Assembly (NCBI GenBank): GCA_027592485.1
Contig: JAQCKL010000015.1
Coordinates: forward strand, 1-20,384
From: Cyanobacteriota bacterium
GTDB lineage: Bacteria; Cyanobacteriota; Cyanobacteriia; Phormidesmidales; Phormidesmidaceae
DNA length: 20,384 nt
Direction of reading: 5' to 3'
Every line of letters starts with the position of its first letter. The first letter of the stretch is position 1. A program made the translations under genes and the position numbers. The notes beneath the pieces were generated by a model that was not told the DNA's origin, searched no databases, and saw only the letters and a program-made list of their open reading frames with translations. Below, piece after piece: positions 7,193 through 15,820 of this stretch.

Positions 7193-7263
7193 CCCGCTGG
7201 ATAGAGGCTCAGTCGGGATCACGTCGTCCCTTCACAACCGGGACAGCCCCCTGCACCCGAATC

Positions 7264-7318
7264 ATACCCCTGTAATCAGCAGCGCCGTTAATCGCGACGT
7301 TGCTGATTACAGAGGTAT
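7264..7318 (+). terminator. Long hairpin with T tract, overlapping a stop codon
   Basis: Arms 7264-7284 and 7298-7318 pair over 21 positions with one mismatch (7269/7313) and one G-T wobble (7282/7300); the core is TGTAATCAGCA / TGCTGATTACA, and 2-3 further pairs close the loop. On the plus strand it is followed by TTTTT (7319-7323), the form of a Rho-independent terminator for rightward transcription, yet both flanking genes run leftwards. The right arm encodes the last three codons and the TAA of the O-antigen ligase-like gene. For leftward transcripts it would be a strong stem without a T tract. Confidence 0.6.
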
Positions 7319-8668
7319 TTTTTCATCATCGGGGTCGTACCTTGAGCTGACCCTACAGTCACCCAATCCCTGGCCAAACCCATACAAAACGGCCAAGGAT
7401 AACCAAGCCAGCAGGTTGATTCTGCCATCGTAAAGGGTCACATCAAATAGTGAAAATAGCACCACCGCGAAAAAGGTCAAAGAGTAACCTTTGACCAACG
7501 ACAGGTCAGCAGACACCCCTTGGACTTGCTGCCATTGTCGGATCACTCGATAGCAGATTAAACCTATTGCTATCGTCAGGCATAGGGTCGTTAGAATACC
7601 GCTCTCCGCTGCTAACGACAGCCAGAGATTATGGGCATGGGGGATCTCGGTGTAGCCCGGTACGCTGCCATCGTAAAGCAACTTATAGCTGCCTAAACCT
7701 TTGCCCCACCAAGGACTGGCATGGAAGTGTCGCAGCGCTAAACGCCATACATATACCCTTGGATCCTGCGTCACCCAAGCCCCAGAAACTGGGCGATCGC
7801 CAATCCCAAACGTCAGCACGCTAGCAATAATCGCGCCCACCAGTCCGAAGCCCAGCCAGCGAATCCAGCGTTGGACTTTAAAGAGAAATGCACTGCTTAA
7901 AAACAGCAGGAGTGCAATTAAGTAACCATTGCGGGAGCCTGAGCAGTACAGGGCCAGCAAGAGACTCGCGACACTGAGCCCTAAGGCCGCGATTCTGAAG
8001 GCCGGCGATTGGGCCAGACGGCCAGAGGCGCTGGCGGCAGGGCGAGGAGAGCGGCGGGACGATCGTTCCAGCGTCATCATCAGCAATCCTAAGGCCAGCC
8101 CCAACACCATCACTGCATAGTTCGCCAGGGTATTGGGGGAGTCAAACGGCCCATAGGCCCTGGGATCGGAAGCGACGCCGGTATACAGCCAATCTAAAGG
8201 CGGCAGCGCGACCAGCAAACTTGGAAACGCCACTGGATCCAGCCGCTTGAGTCCATATTCAGCCCCAGCACCCAGGAAGGCAGGGATAGCGCCTAGGACT
8301 AAAATCCAGGCCCATCGCTCCATCAGTCGCCAAGGATATTTGTGGGCCAAAAGCCTGCCAGAAATTGCTGACCATACCAAAAAATAAGGTAGAAAATTCA
8401 ATAGCTGCAGCGAGGCTTCTCCGACATACGTCGCCTGAAGCGTACTCACAATGAGCAGTACCGTTAACCAAGCAAACCCTACCTGATAAAGGCGTTTAAA
8501 TATGTCCCTCGGGCTCTGCGCTAAACAGATTCCCGTCAATACCACCACTCCCCCTAAACTCGCCACCATCACATAGGGCAGAATGCCAAGACAAAGGAGA
8601 AAAGCAAACTCCCCCATCAACCCCGGCGAATGAGGTTTACCCGTGGGCAGATGTTCAAGCGTGGTCAT
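7307..8668 (-). CDS. O-antigen ligase/polymerase family membrane protein
   Basis: A 453-residue protein with about 10-12 membrane helices, of the Wzy/WaaL (Wzy_C) family, which either polymerises undecaprenyl-linked repeat units or transfers the finished glycan to an acceptor. Visible motifs are SGSRNG (243-248), the large periplasmic loop between helices with R304 and GKGLGSY (322-328), and PHAHNLWL (343-350) holding the functionally important histidine. ATG at 8668 gives a short polar N terminus before the first helix. It is the last gene of the polysaccharide cluster, 38 bases after wbaP. Wzy and WaaL cannot be told apart from sequence alone. The C-terminal codons lie inside a long hairpin that may have replaced the original end. 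Confidence 0.87.
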   Translation of the reverse strand: MTTLEHLPTGKPHSPGLMGEFAFLLCLGILPYVMVASLGGVVVLTGICLAQSPRDIFKRLYQVGFAWLTVLLIVSTLQATYVGEASLQLLNFLPYFLVWSAISGRLLAHKYPWRLMERWAWILVLGAIPAFLGAGAEYGLKRLDPVAFPSLLVALPPLDWLYTGVASDPRAYGPFDSPNTLANYAVMVLGLALGLLMMTLERSSRRSPRPAASASGRLAQSPAFRIAALGLSVASLLLALYCSGSRNGYLIALLLFLSSAFLFKVQRWIRWLGFGLVGAIIASVLTFGIGDRPVSGAWVTQDPRVYVWRLALRHFHASPWWGKGLGSYKLLYDGSVPGYTEIPHAHNLWLSLAAESGILTTLCLTIAIGLICYRVIRQWQQVQGVSADLSLVKGYSLTFFAVVLFSLFDVTLYDGRINLLAWLSLAVLYGFGQGLGDCRVSSRYDPDDEKIPL

Positions 8669-8706
8669 TCATGCATAGAGAAATCACTCCCATAGCTTAC
8701 TATCCC

Positions 8707-10152
8707 TTAATAAGCCCCATCACCCCGCAGCACAGCCCCAATCGTTTTAGTCAAAATATAAACATCTAGCCAAACTGACCAATTCCGTACATAGTAAGCG
8801 TCTAGATTTACCCGCTCACCATAGGTCACGTCACTGCGTCCAGAAACCTGCCATAGGCCCGTAATTCCGGGAAGAACCCGCTTATAAAGCTCAAAGGTAT
8901 CGGCATAATAACGAATTTCATCACCGACAATCGGTCGAGGACCCACCAAGCTCATTTCCCCACGCAAAACATTCCAGAGTTGGGGCAGTTCATCCAAGCT
9001 CGTCCGCCTCAAAAAACGCCCTGTTCGCGTGACCCGAGGATCCCATTTGAGCTTCCGCTCCTCTTCCCATTCTTGACGATGATCAGGGTTAGCCATCAGA
9101 AATTGTTCTAGGGCTTGCTCTCCATTCGTCACCATAGAGCGAAACTTCCAAGCGGTAAAAGGGCGAGCATTTTGTCCCAACCGCTGATGTCCATAAAAGA
9201 TCGGTCCTGGCGAGTCACACCAGACCAGCAAAGTAATTAAAGCCAGCAAGGGCAACGTCAAGATGCCAACCAGGACGGTCAGGGCCCGATCTAAAATGGC
9301 TTTGGTCAGGCGCGGTCCCGGCAACAGCAACCGCTGTCGAATTTCCAGGCCTAACATACCGCCCAAATCTTTGGTGCTGACCCACAAACTGGCAAACCCA
9401 AACAGATCGGGCACCATCAACAGATGGGGAAACGTATGGGCATACTGCTCTAAAATCCTCAGCAGTTGCTCCCGAGGGACACCCGGCATGGCCACAATGG
9501 CGTGACTCACCCCCAACTCGCGGGCCATATAAGGGGCAAGGGACAACTTGCCCATCACCGGGACCCCTTCGACCTCAGACTGCTTGGCAGGGTCATCATC
9601 TAAGATGGCGATCGGCTTTAATCCCAGGGCCGGTTGCCGCTTCAGGGCTCGGACAACCATTTCACCGGTTTTACCCGCCCCCAACACCAGGACGGGATAA
9701 CCCCACCAGGGTTGCCGAGCACAGAGCTGCCGCAGCAGAATACGCCCCACCCAGACCAAAACAATGGATAACCCCCAAGCCATGAGAAAAATGCCTCGGG
9801 AGTAAGTAACGCCCTCCCGCAACAAGAAAACCACTGCCCCGAGGGAGAGGTATAAGGTGGTGGTCGTAATACAAAGCCGCCGCAATTCATCGACGGGACT
9901 GATCCCCACCCGATATAAGCCAGCTGCGCCGTAGGCCAACAGCATTCCACCCACCAAAGGAGAAAGCTGCCAGTACAACAGCGGCGCAAACTGGCCATCG
10001 AAGATCAGGCGAACATAAACACTCACGAGACCAGCCGCCGCTAAAGCAGTTCCATCAGCAATCAGTAACAGTCCTGCCGTAGAGAGGGATCTTAAGGTGA
10101 AGGTTGTGATCGGAAGCAGGGCAGGACTCAGTGCCCGTGGCAAAGAAAACAT
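8707..10152 (-). CDS. wbaP: Undecaprenyl-phosphate hexose-1-phosphate transferase (WbaP type)
   Basis: A 481-residue initiating phosphoglycosyltransferase. It moves a sugar 1-phosphate (galactose in the namesake) from a nucleotide sugar to undecaprenyl phosphate at the inner face of the plasma membrane, starting repeat-unit assembly. The order of parts is that of the long family: N-terminal membrane helices (about 20-145), a CoA-binding-like Rossmann region with VLGAGKTGE (156-164), another membrane segment (about 290-311), then the catalytic C-terminal domain with KFRSMVTNGE (336-345), RTSLDELPQLWNVLRGEMS (383-401, including the D387-E388 pair), GPRP (404-407) and PGITGLWQVSGRS (428-440). 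Length agrees with WbaP. It is followed 38 bases later by the ligase gene and preceded by the GT4 gene. The sugar specificity is inferred from family resemblance only. Confidence 0.92.
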   Translation of the reverse strand: MFSLPRALSPALLPITTFTLRSLSTAGLLLIADGTALAAAGLVSVYVRLIFDGQFAPLLYWQLSPLVGGMLLAYGAAGLYRVGISPVDELRRLCITTTTLYLSLGAVVFLLREGVTYSRGIFLMAWGLSIVLVWVGRILLRQLCARQPWWGYPVLVLGAGKTGEMVVRALKRQPALGLKPIAILDDDPAKQSEVEGVPVMGKLSLAPYMARELGVSHAIVAMPGVPREQLLRILEQYAHTFPHLLMVPDLFGFASLWVSTKDLGGMLGLEIRQRLLLPGPRLTKAILDRALTVLVGILTLPLLALITLLVWCDSPGPIFYGHQRLGQNARPFTAWKFRSMVTNGEQALEQFLMANPDHRQEWEEERKLKWDPRVTRTGRFLRRTSLDELPQLWNVLRGEMSLVGPRPIVGDEIRYYADTFELYKRVLPGITGLWQVSGRSDVTYGERVNLDAYYVRNWSVWLDVYILTKTIGAVLRGDGAY

Positions 10153-10182
10153 AGTGCAGAGAACATTACCAGGGTGCCGTCT

Positions 10183-11313
10183 CTACTCTAGGGCATCCCC
10201 ACGCTGAAACCGCATCCAGGCCTCTTCAACAAAGGCTTGGAACTCCCCTTGGAAACGTTGCACGGAAAAGCGCTCAGCATTCTGACGAATCACCCAGGGA
10301 TCAAAGTTAGCCGGTTTATCCTCAAAGGTCTCAACAGCTCCGATCAGATGTTCAACCGTTTGTTGCTCAAAAAACAAACCGGTTTTGCCCTCAACCACCG
10401 TCTCCAAAGCACCGCCTCGGCCATAGGCAATCACGGGTGTGCCAGCCGCTTGCGCTTCCACGGGCAAAATCCCAAAATCTTCCTCAGCTGCGAAGATAAA
10501 CGCTTTTGCTGCTTGCAAATATTCTTTGAGCACGGGAGAGGATTGATAGCCGAGCAGCTTGATGTTGTCGCTGGAGAGTGATCGCAATCGCATCATCTCT
10601 GGCCCATCGCCAATCACCACCAACTGCCGATCAGGCATCTGAGCAAAAGCTCGGACAATCAGATCCATCCGCTTATAGGGCACTAACCGCGACGCAGCCA
10701 GATAAAAATCTTGTTTCTGGGCCGTCACCTCAAAGGCATCCACATCTACGGGTGGATAGATAACCGTGGCCCGTCGTCGATACACCTTCCAAATTCGTCG
10801 AGCGATAAAATCGGATATCGCAATAAAGTGATCGACCCCATTCGCAGTTCGATAATCCCACTGCCGGATTTGATGGAGCATCCAGCGGACTAACCAACCT
10901 TTTACCCCTTTGCCCGACCCTGACTCTCGCAAATATTGGTGCTGCAAATCCCAGGCATAGCGAATGGGGGAATAGCACATACAGAGATGCAGTTGGTCAG
11001 GACCCGTAATTACGCCTTTAGTGACCGCATGGCTACTGGAAATGACTAAGTCATAAGCTGACAGGTCAAATTGCTCGACGGCCAAGGGCATGAGGGGGAG
11101 ATATTGCCGAAAGGCGCGGCGGGCAAAGGGGAGGTTTTGGATGAAGGAGGTTTGGACGGGCTTATTCTGGATGAAGCGGCGTTGGTTGGGGTCTAGAAAG
11201 TCAACAAGACTGAAAAGATCCGCCTGGGGATAGACCGCCAGCATCTGCTCAACTACGCGCTCCGAACCGGCGTAGCTAGCGAACCATTCGTGGGCGATCG
11301 CGATTTTCTTCAA
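10183..11313 (-). CDS. Glycosyltransferase family 4, WbaZ-like
   Basis: A 376-residue GT-B fold retaining glycosyltransferase resembling the WbaZ mannosyltransferase group. Features seen: the N-terminal IAHEWFASYAGSERVVEQ (5-22), CYSPIRYAWDL (113-123), the donor-domain SRLVPYKRMD (208-217) and the EX7E motif E278-x7-E286 within EEDFGILPVEAQAAGTPV (277-294). The start is TTG at 11313, supported by AAGGA six bases before it; the sequence AAGGA overlaps the TAA stop of the upstream gene (11323), so the two are closely coupled. It probably adds a sugar to the lipid-linked intermediate on the cytoplasmic side. Donor and acceptor are unknown. Composition is still GC-rich, like the left half of the window. 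Confidence 0.9.
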   Translation of the reverse strand: MKKIAIAHEWFASYAGSERVVEQMLAVYPQADLFSLVDFLDPNQRRFIQNKPVQTSFIQNLPFARRAFRQYLPLMPLAVEQFDLSAYDLVISSSHAVTKGVITGPDQLHLCMCYSPIRYAWDLQHQYLRESGSGKGVKGWLVRWMLHQIRQWDYRTANGVDHFIAISDFIARRIWKVYRRRATVIYPPVDVDAFEVTAQKQDFYLAASRLVPYKRMDLIVRAFAQMPDRQLVVIGDGPEMMRLRSLSSDNIKLLGYQSSPVLKEYLQAAKAFIFAAEEDFGILPVEAQAAGTPVIAYGRGGALETVVEGKTGLFFEQQTVEHLIGAVETFEDKPANFDPWVIRQNAERFSVQRFQGEFQAFVEEAWMRFQRGDALE

Positions 11314-11322
11314 GCGATATCC

Positions 11323-12420
11323 TTATAAATATTGGTGCAGAACATTCATGGTGAGCTGACTGGTGTTGTCCCAAGAGAACTGCTTTGCCCTCTCTAGTCC
11401 TTTAAAGCGCAATTCGTCACGCAGTTGACGATTAGATGCCACTTCTTTCATGGCAGATGCGATTTCTGAAACATTGTACGGATCCACTAGAATCCCTGCC
11501 TCACCTGCCACTTCCGGCAATGACGAGATATTGGACGTAATCACAGGGGTTCCACAAGCCATCGCCTCTAAAACAGGCAACCCAAATCCTTCCCAGAGAC
11601 TCGGCTGCAATAAAGCCAGGGCTTGATTGAGAATAGTCGGCAGATCCTGGTAGGCAACGTAGTCAAGAAAGAGAACCGAATCAGCCAGTCCCAGATGCCG
11701 AATATATTCTTGTAAGCCAGGTAGATAAGGAGATTGCAACGAACCAATCAAATAAAGCTTGCAACTTCCATGCAAGTTCGACTCAAAAAAAGCCTTGATT
11801 ATCCTTTCGATATTCTTATGAATATCGAATCTGCCAAGATAAACGAAATGGTTGCTAGTTGGCAAATCCAAGAAATTGAAATTGTCAGCATCGTAAGACA
11901 GTGGAACCACTGTCACCTTGGAGGAAGGAATATCGCAAAAAGAACTCAGGTCTTGAGCCGTCGCCTCCGAATCGGCAATGATGTGTTCAGCACTATGCAA
12001 AACTCTAGGAACATAATATTTAAAATAACTGGTCAAAGGTGAAAATCTTTTCCCTGAAAAACGCAAAGGAATAAGGTCATGGACAGTTATTATATGCCTT
12101 ATTTCGGTGCAAATAGGTGCCTCTGGAAGAGGTGAAAACAGCAAGCGAGAGGAGAGTTTGTCGAATATTCTGGGGAGTAGAAACTGCACCCAAAGTAATC
12201 GCTTTAAATGTCCGACTCTACCAAAGTCTGTGCTGAGACCATTGGGAATGGCTCGCCATTGAGAACTTGCTTGAACAAATCCAGGTCTTTGATAGCTGAG
12301 AAAGGTCGTATCTTCACGCTTACAAAGAACCTTCGCCAGATTTATTGCGTAGGTCGATATGCCTGTTGGCTTACTCGACAAGACAGATAAATTAACAAGT
12401 AAAGTGTTTTTCTGAGACAT
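11323..12420 (-). CDS. Glycosyltransferase family 4
   Basis: A 365-residue GT4 enzyme of the mannosyltransferase-B-like group. The N-terminal domain begins with a glycine-containing acceptor loop (KPTGISTYAINLAK, 17-30) and has ITVHDLIPLRF (111-121). The donor domain has VYLGRFDIHKNIERII (193-208), with the phosphate-contacting R197 and K202, and the EX7E motif E277-x7-E285 in SLWEGFGLPVLEAMACGTPV. Start is ATG at 12420. It lies nine bases upstream of the next GT4 gene and 33 bases downstream of a methyltransferase gene, inside one transcription unit. It should add one sugar, possibly a mannose, of the repeat unit; this specificity is a guess from family. A+T content starts to rise in this gene. 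Confidence 0.9.
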   Translation of the reverse strand: MSQKNTLLVNLSVLSSKPTGISTYAINLAKVLCKREDTTFLSYQRPGFVQASSQWRAIPNGLSTDFGRVGHLKRLLWVQFLLPRIFDKLSSRLLFSPLPEAPICTEIRHIITVHDLIPLRFSGKRFSPLTSYFKYYVPRVLHSAEHIIADSEATAQDLSSFCDIPSSKVTVVPLSYDADNFNFLDLPTSNHFVYLGRFDIHKNIERIIKAFFESNLHGSCKLYLIGSLQSPYLPGLQEYIRHLGLADSVLFLDYVAYQDLPTILNQALALLQPSLWEGFGLPVLEAMACGTPVITSNISSLPEVAGEAGILVDPYNVSEIASAMKEVASNRQLRDELRFKGLERAKQFSWDNTSQLTMNVLHQYL

Positions 12421-12453
12421 GCACGAGAGCCTAAAACAATAACGAAAGATAGC

Positions 12454-13497
12454 TTATGCATAAATAACAAGCGTCATTGACGTTGTCACATGGCCATCTA
12501 GCAGTAATTTTATATGCTGCTTACCGGATTGATAATATGGCTCAGTGTCATAAACCCTGTCGTGCAAGTCACGCCCTGCCCAAAAGTCAACTTTCTCAAG
12601 GCAGAAACCTGACCTTCTCAACAAAAAATCTAAGTTCTCAATGTCTCGACGACGATAAATGACGCTAGGACCACATTCAATCGTGTCGTCATTTGATGTG
12701 ATGTTGTACTCTGTCGTATGTACGCAAATGCCTCCAGGCTTTAAAAGCCTACAGGCCTTGAAAATAAAAGCAAACCCCTCCATCAAGTTGCCTAGGTGCT
12801 CTAGGGCACAGGAACTCCATATGAAATCAAACTTTCCTTCGATATCACGAGGTGACTTCATATCAGCAAATTGGAAGTCAACGTTAGACTCAAAAGTATC
12901 TTTTGCAAGAATTTTCTGGTAATAAAGCTTATCTAGAGAACTGGCATGTTGATTGGTAGAGGCCCAGGCTTTTGCACGGCGATCTCGAACATCTAAATCA
13001 GTTGCCAACACCGACACACCATACTTAGCAAACAAAGCTGGTAAAGGTTCTGTACCGACCGCAAACCCCAGCCCTCGTTTGCCAGGCTCCAGCATTCCCC
13101 GTTCTGATAGGGCTTGGGCGATCGCGCACCACTCCCATGCCTTCCGATGAAACTTAGCCCCTAAGTGAAGCGCTTCACAGCTATAAAGCCCCATCTCCTG
13201 AGACCAACGCTGAAACCAGGGAGATTGAAAATGCTCATAACGGCAAAGCATTGAATCAACATTATTTTTCCCTCCAGTAGTATTTTGGAGAGAAAAATAG
13301 TCTGCATAATCTTTGTGGTCAATACATCCGAACGAATACTCATGCCTTAAATTGTCAACATATTTCTCAAGAATCGATAGCTTGCCAGGATTTCCCGAGG
13401 TTATGCGAAAAGATACAAGCCTTAATACATAAAGTGCTTTTTTGAGGGCTTGCTTGAGCTTGGCAGGAATACGCATTTGAATAAGATCTAAAGTCAT
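12454..13497 (-). CDS. Class I SAM-dependent methyltransferase
   Basis: A 347-residue methyltransferase with an N-terminal extension of about 135 residues of unknown role, then a Rossmann domain. The SAM-binding glycine motif is GLGFAVGTEPLPALFA (142-157); an acidic position follows in ATDLD (165-169); ADM (211-213) is next; the motif IV-like FDFIWSSCALEHL (223-235) and the post-motif LKPGG (252-256) complete the fold. ATG at 13497 has only a weak GAG-type ribosome site. Flanking genes are glycosyltransferases, so it probably methylates a sugar in the repeat unit or a lipid-linked intermediate, but the target and whether an O- or C-methyl forms cannot be read. It carries the last HIP1 octamer in the window (13118-13125), although its composition is A+T-rich. 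Confidence 0.85.
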   Translation of the reverse strand: MTLDLIQMRIPAKLKQALKKALYVLRLVSFRITSGNPGKLSILEKYVDNLRHEYSFGCIDHKDYADYFSLQNTTGGKNNVDSMLCRYEHFQSPWFQRWSQEMGLYSCEALHLGAKFHRKAWEWCAIAQALSERGMLEPGKRGLGFAVGTEPLPALFAKYGVSVLATDLDVRDRRAKAWASTNQHASSLDKLYYQKILAKDTFESNVDFQFADMKSPRDIEGKFDFIWSSCALEHLGNLMEGFAFIFKACRLLKPGGICVHTTEYNITSNDDTIECGPSVIYRRRDIENLDFLLRRSGFCLEKVDFWAGRDLHDRVYDTEPYYQSGKQHIKLLLDGHVTTSMTLVIYA

Positions 13498-13598
13498 TCG
13501 CTCGAATTAAGCACAATCAAAAAGCAGAATGTTTACAAGGAAGATGTACTTCTTTTTACATCAATCCAAAGAGAGAAATAGGCTCATTTCAGACACAT

Positions 13599-14519
13599 TC
13601 ATGTTGCCCTAACCCATGGATCCATCGTCGCCTTTTGAGTTGGGAACAGCAACCAAAAAAAAGATTTCAGCAAGATTTCGGGCAACCCCTTAGGGTTGTA
13701 TCGAATCGTCATTGCCAAAGAATTAAAGATCAGCAACACGACTAACTTGTATAGATCTTTAGCCTTAGATCTATCCAGGCTATTTTCTTTCTCTGATTTG
13801 ACTAAAGCATAGGTGATAATCCATGTCGTGGGGATGTAAGATATTTTTTCGAGAAGCATACTATTAACTTCCTGGTGAGCATTCAATCTGTCTCCCACAC
13901 TCTTATTGCTACTGTATATTCTTGATCCGGAAAGCACAGCATCAACACAATAAAAAGCGGTTTTTTCTCCGTATCTTAACCAAAGCTCATAATCCATACA
14001 GTAATTCAAATCTATATTTAATGCACCTAGTTCGTTCACAATAGTACGCCTAAAGAAAACGGCTGGCTGGCAAATATAATTTGTTTTTCGTAGGCGCTTA
14101 TAATTCCACTGCTCTACAGGATACTTTGCCAAAAAACCACCCAGCTCATCAATCCAATTTGCATGGCCATAGACAACATTGACATCCAAGTTCTCTTCGA
14201 ATATTTTTCGGACAGTTACAAATGTATTCGGATAGTAAATATCATCGGAGTTTATCCAGGCGATGATGTCTCCGCTAGTCATGCGAATGCCTTTATTTAC
14301 AGCATCTGCTTGACCTTCATCAGGCTCAGAGACCCATCTGAGATATCCTTCATATTTTCCAAGCAAATCAACAGTTTGATCTGTGCTCCCACCATCACAG
14401 ACAACATATTCTACATCTACAGACTTAAGGTCTTGCTGACCAAGAACACTTTGAATAGTTTCTTCAATAAAATGTCCTTGCTGGTACGATGGCGTAATCA
14501 CACTAAAAAATGGCTTCAT
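13599..14519 (-). CDS. Glycosyltransferase family 2
   Basis: A 306-residue GT-A fold glycosyltransferase. Counted from the ATG at 14519, it starts FSVITPSYQQ, then has the nucleotide-binding CDGGSTDQ (about 41-48) and the metal-binding INSDD (89-93, standing for DXD), a downstream CMDYELWLRYG (174-184) with the likely catalytic acidic residue, and a hydrophobic C-terminal segment (about 258-275) that may associate with the membrane. An upstream in-frame TTG at 14525 would add two residues; I prefer the ATG because GAAGG stands six bases before it. It probably adds one sugar of the repeat unit. Gaps of 101 and 118 bases around it are A+T-rich and hold no recognisable gene. Confidence 0.88.
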   Translation of the reverse strand: MKPFFSVITPSYQQGHFIEETIQSVLGQQDLKSVDVEYVVCDGGSTDQTVDLLGKYEGYLRWVSEPDEGQADAVNKGIRMTSGDIIAWINSDDIYYPNTFVTVRKIFEENLDVNVVYGHANWIDELGGFLAKYPVEQWNYKRLRKTNYICQPAVFFRRTIVNELGALNIDLNYCMDYELWLRYGEKTAFYCVDAVLSGSRIYSSNKSVGDRLNAHQEVNSMLLEKISYIPTTWIITYALVKSEKENSLDRSKAKDLYKLVVLLIFNSLAMTIRYNPKGLPEILLKSFFWLLFPTQKATMDPWVRAT

Positions 14520-14637
14520 ATTCAACCTTCAATAAAGTTAGGCCAGAGTTGCTTCATTGCGCTTGGAATATATTTCGAAAAATAATTTTGACTAATTCAT
14601 AGCAATTTATTCTCTAGAAAAGGATAGCATTCTATAT

Positions 14638-15807
14638 TTATAGTGAGTTTTCAAATAGGTGCTCATCAATAACATCAAAAATGGATTTTTGATTCAAAAA
14701 ATCTACAATTTTAGAGCGAGAAACCCTGGGCTCTTCTGTTGAGCTACAATGGGTCAAAGTATCTTTTACGATTTTAGCTGCAAGAGAAATGTCATGAGGA
14801 AGACGAATTAAATTTATATCCTCCGACAACTCACCTTCAAATCCATATTGTGTTTCCACAGTGGCAACCTTATAACCATAAAAAACAGACTTTAGTAATG
14901 CACCTTCAATAGATGCAGACCATAAACTTGGGTTTATCACTAAACGTGCTTGAGAGACTGCGCTTTTCAATCCACTTTCCCATCTACACTCTCTAAAGCT
15001 AATATTCTCACATTCAATAAAGCTACCAAGAGCAATTTCACAACTTTCCCTGCTCTCAGGCACGAAAAAGGAAACCTCCTTTAGATATCTGGCTAGCTGG
15101 ACAACATAAGAAATTCCTTTGGCCAGATGACTTGAACCATGGTAGACAACATCATATTTCAAGTTCTCATCTAAAATATTCATCTCGGGTTCATCTGCAA
15201 GTGGAATTTCACCAGTATTCATGCCTACCACTATACAATCAATATCATCACCAAAATGTGCCTTCAGTATTTTCCTTTGATTTTGATTTTGAGCCAAAAA
15301 TACTACTTTCCTTGAAAGTGTCATTAAAGACTTCAAGAACAACGTGTTTGATGACTTAGGGTAAGCTGCAGGATATGGCTGGCAACCCTGCAATACATTC
15401 TCTGGCGCTCCCACACACTTTAAGCACTCTACTTGATTGTATGGATCTAAGTTATAGGATCTCACACAGAAAAAACCATTATCCATGACGTAAACATAAA
15501 CTCTATTATTCTTGATGAGGCGAAGTAAGTTTTTAAACCCAGAGATTTGAGGATGAATAAAGAGAATTACTGAATCCCTGATCAATATCAGTCTTAGATC
15601 GAATAGTAATCGCCCAAATAATCGATGGATTATCTCTTCAAAAGCCTTGTTGTATTGATGTCTTTTTAGCGCTTCCTTAATAGACCCCAGCACAGGTAAG
15701 GTTATAAATTCATATCCTTTTTCCTTTGCTTCTGGAACCATTTTTTGCATTAGCCTCCCCACTCCGCTATCAGATATAGGTATGCCGCTCACAAGATATT
15801 TCTTCAT
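14638..15807 (-). CDS. Putative glycosyltransferase with a cysteine cluster
   Basis: A 389-residue protein with the overall layout of a GT-B glycosyltransferase. The N terminus (VSGIPISDSGVGRLMQKM, 6-23) has the glycine-containing acceptor loop, and the C-terminal half has VVYHGSSHLAKGI (220-232) and INPSLWSASIEGALLKSVFYG (291-311), which takes the place of the EX7E region with E301. An unusual central segment holds four cysteines, C114, C128, C131 and C142 (CxxC in VECLKCVG, then QGCQPYP), which could bind zinc or form disulfides. ATG at 15807 lies 13 bases after the stop of the SDR gene, with no clear ribosome-binding site. A+T-rich. Assignment as a glycosyltransferase is from pattern and context, not a confident family match. 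Confidence 0.7.
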   Translation of the reverse strand: MKKYLVSGIPISDSGVGRLMQKMVPEAKEKGYEFITLPVLGSIKEALKRHQYNKAFEEIIHRLFGRLLFDLRLILIRDSVILFIHPQISGFKNLLRLIKNNRVYVYVMDNGFFCVRSYNLDPYNQVECLKCVGAPENVLQGCQPYPAAYPKSSNTLFLKSLMTLSRKVVFLAQNQNQRKILKAHFGDDIDCIVVGMNTGEIPLADEPEMNILDENLKYDVVYHGSSHLAKGISYVVQLARYLKEVSFFVPESRESCEIALGSFIECENISFRECRWESGLKSAVSQARLVINPSLWSASIEGALLKSVFYGYKVATVETQYGFEGELSEDINLIRLPHDISLAAKIVKDTLTHCSSTEEPRVSRSKIVDFLNQKSIFDVIDEHLFENSL

Positions 15808-15820
15808 ACTGAGAGGCTAG

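Noticed and set aside
13498..13598. Possible terminator (GAAG/CTTC stem then TTTTT) on the plus strand
   Set aside because: The stem is only four base pairs and points away from the direction of all genes here.
14163..14585. Plus-strand open frame of 140 codons
   Set aside because: It is antisense to the GT2 gene, whose DGGSTD and NSDD motifs settle the coding strand.
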